NCBI GenBank assembly: GCA_027486005.1
Contig: JAIXPZ010000061.1
Coordinates: forward strand, 1-63,253
Origin: Legionellales bacterium
GTDB lineage: Bacteria > Pseudomonadota > Gammaproteobacteria > JAGOUN01
Reading direction: 5' to 3'
DNA length: 63,253 bases
A model generated the notes under the pieces. That model was given only the letters and a program-made list of their open reading frames with translations, did not search any database and had not been told where the DNA came from. Below are positions 54,109 to 62,400 of the stretch, piece after piece (within the stretch, counting starts at the first letter, position 1; each line of letters opens with the position of its first letter). Position numbers and translations under genes: made by a program.

Positions 54109-54133
54109 GGGCGACCAGCCGGTCGCCCCTACG
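54109..54133. repeat. GTAGGGGC palindromic repeat between skp and lpxD
   Basis: GGGCGACC-AGCC-GGTCGCCC (54109-54128), a perfect 8-bp stem, followed by CTACG. Opposite orientation to several other copies. Confidence 0.8.
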
Positions 54134-54145
54134 TGAATAGATGTA

Positions 54146-55177
54146 ATGCAAAAAGAAATTAAATCTTACACCCTAGGTCAGCTCTCCGAAAAATTCGGAC
54201 TTGAATTACGTGGTGATCCCAGCGTAGAAATTTCAAGCATTGCGGCGATTGAAAAAGCGCAACTTCATCAAGCAACTTTTTTAGAAAATACACGCTATCA
54301 AAAATATCTCGCGGAAACAAAAGCAAGTGTTGTTGTACTTTCTAAAATGTACGTAGATCAATGCAAAACAAATGCTTTAATGAGTGAAACGCCTTATTTG
54401 GCCTATGCAAAAATAGCAGAGTTATTTACTGAAAGTGATTCTCCTGCTCGAGGAATTCACCCGACTGCTATTGTGGATCCAGAAGCGGTTGTCGATGTGT
54501 CCGCGGCGATTGGCCCGTATGTTGTCATCGGCAAGCAGTCAAATATTGCTGCTAATGTAGTGATTGGTGCCGGTTGTTATATTGGTTCGCGTGTGCAAAT
54601 TGGGGAAAACACACTGCTTTGGCCGCATGTAAATATTTATCACGATACAGAAATTGGTCGAGCTTGCGAAATAAAAAGTGGCGCAGTTTTAGGTGGCGAT
54701 GGTTTTGGATTTGCCCCGACAAAAGCCGGTTGGCATAAAATACCTCAGCTTGGAAAAGTCATCCTTGGCGATAAAGTTTCAGTAGGTTCGAATACCACGA
54801 TTGATTGTGGTAGTACGCAAGATACCATTATCAGCAACGGTGTGATTATCGATAATCAAGTGCAAATCGGTCATAATGTTTTTATTGGTGAGCAGACTGC
54901 AATTGCAGGTTGTGTCGGTGTAGCCGGAAGCACGCATATTGGCAAGTATTGTCAAATTGGAGGCGGGTGTGGCATAGGCGGACATCTTGTTATTGCAGAT
55001 TATGTAGCGATTGCCGCTATGTCCGGCATTACTAAATCCATTAATCAATCGGGTCAGTATATTGGTCGCGGTGGGATGGGTGTAGAGCCACTTGGTGTGT
55101 GGCTAAAACTTGCTGCAAAATTACGGGGTATTGATAAAATTTTACAAAGAATTAAAGCGTTAGAGGATAGGAAATAA
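54146..55177 (+). CDS. lpxD: UDP-3-O-(hydroxyacyl)glucosamine N-acyltransferase
   Basis: 343 residues. N-terminal LpxD domain (TLGQLSEKFGLELRGDPSVE), then a left-handed beta-helix of hexapeptide repeats (IGPYVVIGKQSNIAANVVIGA and onward) with the catalytic His in VQIGHNVFIG. Third step of lipid A synthesis. Three bases separate it from fabZ. Confidence 0.96.
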   Translation: MQKEIKSYTLGQLSEKFGLELRGDPSVEISSIAAIEKAQLHQATFLENTRYQKYLAETKASVVVLSKMYVDQCKTNALMSETPYLAYAKIAELFTESDSPARGIHPTAIVDPEAVVDVSAAIGPYVVIGKQSNIAANVVIGAGCYIGSRVQIGENTLLWPHVNIYHDTEIGRACEIKSGAVLGGDGFGFAPTKAGWHKIPQLGKVILGDKVSVGSNTTIDCGSTQDTIISNGVIIDNQVQIGHNVFIGEQTAIAGCVGVAGSTHIGKYCQIGGGCGIGGHLVIADYVAIAAMSGITKSINQSGQYIGRGGMGVEPLGVWLKLAAKLRGIDKILQRIKALEDRK

Positions 55178-55179
55178 TC

Positions 55180-55635
55180 GTGAGTGATCATACAGATAAA
55201 AAAAGCATTGATATTCAAAAAATTATGCAATTAATCCCACATCGTTATCCATTTCTTTTAGTGGATCGCGTGCTTGATTATGTGCCCTCAGTGCGATTGA
55301 CGGCGATTAAAAATGTCACGGCGAATGAGCCATTTTTCACGGGCCATTTCCCTGCGCGACCAGTAATGCCTGGCGTGCTAATGTTAGAGGCAATTGCTCA
55401 AGCGGGCGCGATTTTGTTTTTTCAAACCCATATTGATCTAGGGAAACCTGATGATGGCTTGATGCTTTTTGCAGGGGTCGATAACGCGCGTTTCAAGAAA
55501 ATTGTGCAGCCTGGCGATCAATTACGGATTGAGGTTGAAGTGCTTAAAATTAGAACGCCAATCTGGCGTATTCAGGGTAAAGTCTTTGTTGAAGACAAAT
55601 TGGTTTGTTCAGCTGAAATTTTGAGTGCGCAATAA
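55180..55635 (+). CDS. fabZ: (3R)-hydroxyacyl-ACP dehydratase
   Basis: 151 residues from GTG 55180. Hot-dog enzyme; [21 protein letters not shown] includes the catalytic His and Glu. It dehydrates beta-hydroxyacyl-ACP in fatty-acid elongation and competes with lpxD/lpxA for substrate. The stop overlaps the lpxA ATG by one base. Confidence 0.97.
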   Translation: MSDHTDKKSIDIQKIMQLIPHRYPFLLVDRVLDYVPSVRLTAIKNVTANEPFFTGHFPARPVMPGVLMLEAIAQAGAILFFQTHIDLGKPDDGLMLFAGVDNARFKKIVQPGDQLRIEVEVLKIRTPIWRIQGKVFVEDKLVCSAEILSAQ

Positions 55636-56420
55636 TGATCAATAATATAAGTCCGCAAGCGATCGTTTCTGATCAAGCGAGGGTTGCATCCTCTGTGACT
55701 ATCGGGCCGTGGAGTTGGATTGGTCCAGACGTAGAAATTGGTGAAAACTGCATTATTGGCCCACATGTAGTCATCAAAGGCCCAACAAAAATTGGACCGA
55801 ATAATCGGTTTTATCAATTTTGCTCCATTGGTGAAGATTGCCAAGATTTAAAATATGCGGGCGAAAAAACTTTTTTGGAAATTGGCGCAGGAAACACGTT
55901 TCGAGAATTTGTGTCTGTGCATCGAGGCACAGCGCAAGATCATGCGCTCACTAAAATTGGCGACCATAATTTATTTATTACAGGTTCGCATGTAGCGCAT
56001 GATTGTGTTATTGGCAATCATTGTATCATTGGCCATCATGTTGGCTTAGCCGGTCATGTATTTATTGATGATTATGCGATTCTGGGCGGCTATGTGGCAG
56101 TGCATCAATTTTGTCAAATTGGCGCGCATACTTTTTTAGGCGGTAATGTTGCGTTAGTGAAAGATTTGCCTCCTTTTATGTTAGCTGCGCTGGATGGCGG
56201 TGAGACTAAAGTGGTGGGCATTAATGCGGTTGGGTTACGTAGGCGCGGTTTTACTGAAGAAGATATCTTGATGTTAAAGCGCGCGTATAAAGTGCTTTAT
56301 CGACAAGAGCTGACGATTGATGCTGCTGTGGCCGAGCTTCAAGTATTAGCAAAAACGAATGCTCATGTTCAGTTGTTGATTGATTTTGTCAGCAAAGCTA
56401 CGCGTGGCATTTTGCGTTAG
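55635..56420 (+). CDS. lpxA: UDP-N-acetylglucosamine acyltransferase
   Basis: 261 residues, normal length. Beta-helix repeats (SVTIGPWSWIGPDVEIGENC), catalytic His in FITGSHVAHDCVIGNH, and C-terminal helices (GFTEEDILMLKRAYKVLYRQ). First step of lipid A synthesis. In most relatives lpxB follows directly; here another gene intervenes. Confidence 0.97.
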   Translation: MINNISPQAIVSDQARVASSVTIGPWSWIGPDVEIGENCIIGPHVVIKGPTKIGPNNRFYQFCSIGEDCQDLKYAGEKTFLEIGAGNTFREFVSVHRGTAQDHALTKIGDHNLFITGSHVAHDCVIGNHCIIGHHVGLAGHVFIDDYAILGGYVAVHQFCQIGAHTFLGGNVALVKDLPPFMLAALDGGETKVVGINAVGLRRRGFTEEDILMLKRAYKVLYRQELTIDAAVAELQVLAKTNAHVQLLIDFVSKATRGILR

Positions 56421-56478
56421 TTCTGTAAAGTTAAATAAATCATGCTAAAATACTATACATGAGTTAGTGGAGAGTGAA

Positions 56479-56859
56479 ATGACAGCGGTATCAATGGTTG
56501 ATTATATTCATGACTTAAAACAAGCAGGGTTTACCGATACACAATCTGAGGTGCAGGCACGTAAGTTAGAGCAAATTGTTGCTAGTGTTCAGCAAGAGTT
56601 AAGACAAAATATCAAGCGAGAGATTAAACAAGAGTTGCAGGTAGAAGGTTTGGCAACCAAGATGGATGTGCTGGCAGTTAAATCGGATGTATTGGCGGTT
56701 AAAACAGATATAGAGTTACTAAAAAAAGGTTTTGACCTTGAAATTGAGAAAGTTCGTTATGATGCCTTAAAATTTACTGTATGGACTGGGGTTGCGGTTG
56801 TGGCAACTTTGGTGACTACTCTGGGCGGCATGCTGGCAAAAGGGTTTCATTGGTTTTAA
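56479..56859 (+). CDS. Coiled-coil protein with C-terminal membrane anchor (DUF1640-like)
   Basis: 126 residues from ATG 56479 (GGAG 6 nt upstream; GTG 56467 is in frame). An N-terminal MVDYIHDLKQAGFTDTQSEV segment is followed by a coiled coil with a heptad-like repeat (MDVLAVKSDVLAVKTDIELL), and one membrane helix (WTGVAVVATLVTTLGGML) at the end. Resembles the DUF1640/CCDC90 type, whose members are poorly understood. It lies between lpxA and lpxB, where no gene is expected, and probably shares their transcript. Confidence 0.8.
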   Translation: MTAVSMVDYIHDLKQAGFTDTQSEVQARKLEQIVASVQQELRQNIKREIKQELQVEGLATKMDVLAVKSDVLAVKTDIELLKKGFDLEIEKVRYDALKFTVWTGVAVVATLVTTLGGMLAKGFHWF

Positions 56860-56870
56860 TTGCCTCACTA

Positions 56871-58025
56871 ATGAAAAAAACACTATCTGAGTCATTTCGT
56901 ATCGCCATCATTGTTGGAGAAGCCTCCGGCGATCTACTTGGCGCTGCGCTTATTGAACAACTCCGAAAATTTTATCCGCATCTAACGTTTGACGGTGTTT
57001 TAGGTCCACGCTTAAAAGCTTTAGGCGGCAAAGCCCTTTATGATTCAGAACGTTTAGCCATAATGGGGTTTGTTGAACCTTTAAAACGTTTACCTGAACT
57101 GTTACGCATGCGCAGTCATTTATGTAAGCATTATCGCGAAAATCCTCCAGATGTGTTTATTGGCATTGATGCCCCAGATTTTACTTTGGGAATAGAGCGC
57201 CATTTAAAACGTCACGGCATCAAGACCGTGCATTATGTGAGTCCCAGCGTTTGGGCCTGGCGTCAAGGTCGAATCAAAAAAATTAAACAAGCCGTTGATT
57301 TAATGTTGGTATTATTTCCGTTTGAAGCAGAATTTTATGCAAAACATCATGTTCCCGCGATTTATGTCGGGCATCCTATGGCGCGTGATATTGCTTTGGT
57401 CTCTTGTAGGGGCTACCGGCGGTCACCCGTTAAACTAGCCATTTTGCCCGGCAGTCGCCACAGCGAAATTGCCCATTTGGCTGAGCCTTTTTTGAAAACT
57501 GCTTTACTATTGAAAGCACACTTCCCCGATATTCAATTTATTTCACCTATGGCCTCTCCAGCGATTCAAGAGCATTTTCTCAAGATCAAAGCGCAAATAG
57601 CGCCTAGTTTAGAAATTCAATTGCTTGATGGGCAAGCCGATACCGCCTTGGCTGATAGTGACTGTGCATTGATTACCTCGGGAACAGCGACGTTTCAAGC
57701 GATGTTGCACCATTGTCCAATGGTAGTGGGCTTTAAAACGACTGGGTTTAACGCATGGTTGATACGCAAGTTGTACAAGCACCGTTTTTTTGCTTTGCCG
57801 AATATTTTATTCAATAGAGCTATCGTGCCAGAGTATTTCCAGGAAGCCGCTACTCCTGACCAACTGTTTCAAAGTTTAAAAACATTGCTAAAAGATAAAT
57901 CGGCAGCAAAAGCGATTGAAGATGAGTTTTTTGCGATGCATCAACGCTTACAAGAGCCTACTCAAGATGCGGCGGCGTGTGCAATTATTGATTTATTAAA
58001 TAATCGTGCAATCCTCCAGAATTGA
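56871..58025 (+). CDS. lpxB: Lipid A disaccharide synthase with a repeat-derived internal segment
   Basis: 384 residues from ATG 56871, where similarity begins (FRIAIIVGEASGDLLGAALI). KTVHYVSPSVWAWRQGRIKK, VGHPMARD, ILPGSRHSEIAHL and ITSGTATFQAMLHHCPMVVG are LpxB motifs. It joins UDP-diacylglucosamine and lipid X. The segment VSCRGYRRSPVK, between the GHPMA and LPGSR motifs, is encoded by a copy of the dispersed GTAGGGGC palindrome (57406-57428) read in frame. No strong ribosome site is seen; coupling to the upstream gene is likely. Confidence 0.95.
   Translation: MKKTLSESFRIAIIVGEASGDLLGAALIEQLRKFYPHLTFDGVLGPRLKALGGKALYDSERLAIMGFVEPLKRLPELLRMRSHLCKHYRENPPDVFIGIDAPDFTLGIERHLKRHGIKTVHYVSPSVWAWRQGRIKKIKQAVDLMLVLFPFEAEFYAKHHVPAIYVGHPMARDIALVSCRGYRRSPVKLAILPGSRHSEIAHLAEPFLKTALLLKAHFPDIQFISPMASPAIQEHFLKIKAQIAPSLEIQLLDGQADTALADSDCALITSGTATFQAMLHHCPMVVGFKTTGFNAWLIRKLYKHRFFALPNILFNRAIVPEYFQEAATPDQLFQSLKTLLKDKSAAKAIEDEFFAMHQRLQEPTQDAAACAIIDLLNNRAILQN
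57406..57428. repeat. GTAGGGGC palindromic repeat inside lpxB
   Basis: GTAGGGGCTACCGGCGGTCA then CCC, differing from the intergenic copy at 49516 by one base over this length. It encodes CRGYRRSP in the lpxB frame, at a variable loop between conserved blocks. Confidence 0.85.
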
Positions 58026-58290
58026 CCTACAATTAACCAGGCTAATGTCTTACAACTTGGCGATCAAATTTCTTGTATGTTTTGAGCAAATATGGTAAAA
58101 AGCCAATCCATGCCCGTAATGATCCTAAAATGGACAAAAAAATTGATCTCTTTAAGTAAGCATTAAGAATGTTTGAGTAAAATGAGGCCGTGTTTGAGAA
58201 AAAGTGTACTGAGTTAATCATGGGGGAGTTGCTGCTGTTTACGGAAACTAAGGCGACTAAGTGAGTGCTAGAGTTAAAAAGGTAAAAGTT
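58026..58290. other. Intergenic region after lpxB
   Basis: About 265 bp without a recognisable gene, terminator or repeat. The following gene's frame is open from GTG 58261, but its likely start is ATG 58291. Confidence 0.4.
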
Positions 58291-59409
58291 ATGAAGATGA
58301 GTAAACTAACGTTTTTGTTGTTAAGTGTATTAAGCACTGCTGCTTTTGCGGGCAGTTATGTGGATAGTGGTACTGAAGGTAACCCACAAAATAATAAAGA
58401 ATCTGAGACGCACTTCTATATCGATTTAGGTGCGAATGCGTATTATTTCGATCAACCAAGCATGGGTCTTCCTGTGTCAACAGGATTTGGTGATCCTTTT
58501 AATGGTACACCTTTTCCGTCAACATCGGGTGCTGATTATGACAGTGATAATTGGGCGTTTATGCCATCTATTACCTTAGGCTATCAATTTTTAACCGATA
58601 ATCCAGATCTACAAAAAATCTTTGGTCAACAAAACGCCATTGAGTTGCGTGCGTCATATTTCCATACAACAGGTAGCCAAGACGATAACCATGATGGATT
58701 ATATTATGCGAATGGTTGGTATATCGATGGATCGAGTACAGGATTCACTGATGCGAGTGCCTCAGAGGGTGCTAGCAATGTTGATTTCGATAATACTTAT
58801 GAAGGTATCGGTTTATATTATACCGGTAATAAAGTGATTAGTAATACGCTGATTAACTCTCCTTATGTAGGCATTGATGTGAGTTATTTAAAACAAGACA
58901 GCGATTATACGCAAACCTTATATTATGTTGATAATAACAGCCAGCCGATATACGACACCCCATTGGATGGAGTCGGTTCAGATGATTTAAGCAGTTATTA
59001 TATGGGCTTGGCATTTGGTGATAAAGCGACATGGTTGTTTGCAAAAAACTATGGCGTGTATGCTAAGTTGGGCGCAGGTCTTTACTGGATGCACACCAGC
59101 CTAAGCGCGACACAAACTCCTGTAACGAATCAACCAGATCTAGTTAATGAGGCCCTGTTAGATACGTATACAGTTGATACCACAGATGATCAAGTGACAT
59201 TTAAAGTCCAAGCTGAAGCGGGTATTAACTATTATTTCCGTAATAACCAAGACCAAATGAGCCCGCGAGTGACTTTATTGGCTGGTTTGGATTATTGGAA
59301 TGATGTGGCATATGCCGATAACCCAACAGAAGCCAATCAACAAGTGACGATTGCTTATGGCAATAGCCTGAATCCGTATGCAGGTGTGCAGTTGCATATT
59401 CCATTGTAA
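58291..59409 (+). CDS. Outer-membrane beta-barrel protein
   Basis: 372 residues from ATG 58291 (AAAGG 8 nt upstream). Signal peptide KLTFLLLSVLSTAAFA cleaved before GSYVDSG. The mature part alternates aromatic and polar residues (FYIDLGANAYYFDQ; NYGVYAKLGAGLYWMHTSLS; VTLLAGLDYWNDVAYA) and ends with VQLHIPL, close to a barrel C-terminal signature. It would be inserted by BamA. Asp/Asn/Ser-rich loops face outside. Legionellales have many proteins of this type; substrate or ligand unknown. Confidence 0.82.
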   Translation: MKMSKLTFLLLSVLSTAAFAGSYVDSGTEGNPQNNKESETHFYIDLGANAYYFDQPSMGLPVSTGFGDPFNGTPFPSTSGADYDSDNWAFMPSITLGYQFLTDNPDLQKIFGQQNAIELRASYFHTTGSQDDNHDGLYYANGWYIDGSSTGFTDASASEGASNVDFDNTYEGIGLYYTGNKVISNTLINSPYVGIDVSYLKQDSDYTQTLYYVDNNSQPIYDTPLDGVGSDDLSSYYMGLAFGDKATWLFAKNYGVYAKLGAGLYWMHTSLSATQTPVTNQPDLVNEALLDTYTVDTTDDQVTFKVQAEAGINYYFRNNQDQMSPRVTLLAGLDYWNDVAYADNPTEANQQVTIAYGNSLNPYAGVQLHIPL

Positions 59410-59411
59410 TG

Positions 59412-59436
59412 GTAGGGGTGGGCCTCGTGCCCGCCC
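59412..59436. repeat. GTAGGGGC-like palindromic repeat
   Basis: GTAGGGGTGGGCCTCGTGCC then CGCCC; GGGTGGGC pairs with GCCCGCCC allowing G-T pairs. It sits just after the barrel-protein gene and may end its transcript. Confidence 0.65.
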
Positions 59437-59489
59437 ATGATAAAATTTTTTAGAAAAAAATGAATAAGTAATTAAGAAGGAAGTGTTCG

Positions 59490-62400
59490 ATGAAACAGGT
59501 TCAGTCAATCATGAGTCGATGGATAAAAGGGTTTGTTACCACTGCTTCTATGCTGGTTTTTTCAGTCTCATTAGCAGGTGGTAATGATATGACTACTGCG
59601 CCAAATGGCAGTGCTCCATATACTTATTCGGACCCTAATTCAACAGCGCCTTCTTATAATAATGTTGGACGACCCGTAGACGAAGACGCTAGCAGTTTAA
59701 TGCTAAACAATGAAGCGCTTGGCTTATCAGGCCCTATTAATGTGAGCACTGGATATAGCGAAAGTTTTGGTTATCAAGTTGAAGCGTCATTTTCGCATAT
59801 GCTAGGCTTTCGTGATGCCATTAGTTTATTAGGAGCTTACGCGCCGCAAGAAAATCGTATTGATATTACTTGGGCACATGCATGGACAGATAATCAACGT
59901 ACAAAATTAAGCGTTGAGCGTTTATCAGAAGAAATGGATTTTGATTATGATAGTGGTACAGTCAGCGAATGGGTGCCGCAATATGCTTATGGTGCTGGCT
60001 ATCAATATTTATTCAACAAAAATTGGTTAAAGAGCGCAGAGCTTTCTGGATATTACGCGCAAGCACAAAGCCAAGATTTATCGACAGTTCGTTTCACTGA
60101 TGAAACGGGCACCTATGACAATTATCGTCATATTGCCGGCGCAACCAGTGAAGGTTCAGAAGCCACATTAAATGTTGCTCCGTGGAAAACAGGATTAGTC
60201 GGCTTAGGCTTGAACTATGATAGCGTTAATTACGATACCAAATATGAGAACACCGATGCAGAAGATAGCAAAGGCTTTGGTTTTACATTAAGTTTAGAAC
60301 AATTACTTTCTAAGCACGTTAAGCTCAATCTAGAGGGCAGTCAACGTGAAGTTTATGATAGTTACACCGCGGGTGTTTCATTTTTAACACCAGTAGATCT
60401 TGAAGTGGGTTTAACTGGCGAACGCACCTTGGGTGAGAATGGGTCCAGTAGTGACACTAGTGTCAGTATGAATTTTGCTTACTTTTTAGATGATCATAGT
60501 CGTTATCAACATGGTTATAGTCTTGATGATGCGAGTCAAAATGATCTTGCTGCATGGGCGAGTAAATCCTTGGCTTACATGGATATTGTGTTAGCCGCAG
60601 CAGATCAAAAAACAGTACGTGTTTTAGAATCTTCACCAGTGCCTGCGAATGATAGTACATCGCAGTCTATCGATGCTGCGCCAGTGATTACTTTAACTGC
60701 CGGTGAAATTAACCGCGTCAATATTACGGCTTATATTGAGAGTTCAAATTTAACTGACGTGCAGAAACAAGCGGCACCAACGATTACCGGTGGCCCAACA
60801 GATGTAAAATTTGTTTATGAAAATAGTACTGAATCGTTAGTGACAACAACGGAAGTGCCAGAATCTGCCATAGCTCAAGAAGCTACGCCTTTAGTTTTGG
60901 TTTTCCCAGCAGATGCTAACACCACACATGATGCGGCTGTTACTAAAGGCGGTTTGCGGGATACGGCTCTTGATAAACTAATATTTAAAGTGACAGTGAG
61001 CGGAGGAGCTGCGCCGACGTTAAACCCAGCGTTTGTATCCACTCAGAAAGCAGTATTAACTCATGCTCACACTTGGGTATTCAATTATGAAAACATCAGT
61101 CAACCAGCAGGTCCTGCAGATTCGTTGACGATGTTTTTGAATACCAATGCTACACAAGCCAATTTGAAAATGACTAAGTACTACCCGAAGAAAATTAGCG
61201 ACCCTGGTAATTGTTATACTCCAAGTTTTAACGATGCTGAAACCGTACAAACCGTTACTTTTGTGGGTATAGCTTCTCCTACTTGCCCTGGTAATGCTAC
61301 CTATCAAGTAGTGACTAACAATGGTGCGTTAAACTCGCCTGTTCAAACCATTACCTTTACGGCTCAACCAGCAGCAGATCCTTATGTGGGTGATGGGCCC
61401 ATCACATCGCCAGCAATCATAGGCGGTCAAGCTTACTCACCGGGTCATACTTTTACAACGGATGAAGTTTTTCCTGGTCAAGGTGAGACATTTAATACAG
61501 CGAGTAGTGAAACTTATTTGAAAGTTTATGATACTAAGAGTGGCTGTCTTGATGTTACTTCAACGTCAAATCTAGGCTTAGGTTTTACAAATGGCAACAC
61601 GCAAGTTATTTTACAATCGACAGCGGCGATTCCGGAGAGCCTAATAGGCCATCCGCTTAAAATTTATTTGCATGTAACGAATACTCCTGACGAAAAAACA
61701 GATGATAATGGCACGACATCGAATTGTGGCGGGTCACCTTTCACTGCGACAGTTGAAGGCGCTCCAGTGATTCCTGATAACATTAATTTAGGTGCTGCGG
61801 CAATTGATACTTCCTATAGCTATGACTTTATGAGTCAAGGTGGTGTCACGACAGGATCGTCATCTCTTAACACCGGAGCATCGAGTTACTCATTTACAAT
61901 TAATGGCACTCCAGTCTCAAGTGCAGATCTTGGATTAACAGTTAATATTGCATCTACTGATGTGACTTTGAGTGGTATTGTTAACCCAGGCTATGCGGGC
62001 GACACAGTTAAAGTGACATTAAACTTAACTAACACGCAAGGTTATTCTGCTACTAATACGAGTGCACCTGCGACGTTGACAGTGAGTGCCAACTCATCGT
62101 ATGCACCCAGTGTTGCGGGCGGTCAAACCTTAACGGCAGGTAATCAATACGCGACTTACACGTATACCTTCCCAAATACTGGAGCAGAAGCGGTAACAGC
62201 AGGTACTAATGAAAAGTTTAATACTGATCCTGCGGCAACTTATGCAACAGTGACTAACAGCGTAACCAAAGAAGACTTATCTTCGAAGTTTGCGTTGACA
62301 TTTAACTCAGACCAAACGCAAGTTACCTTAACTTCAGGAAGCAATACATTAGCGACGCAAGATACAATCAACGTGGTATTACATGTTGAAAACATCGATG

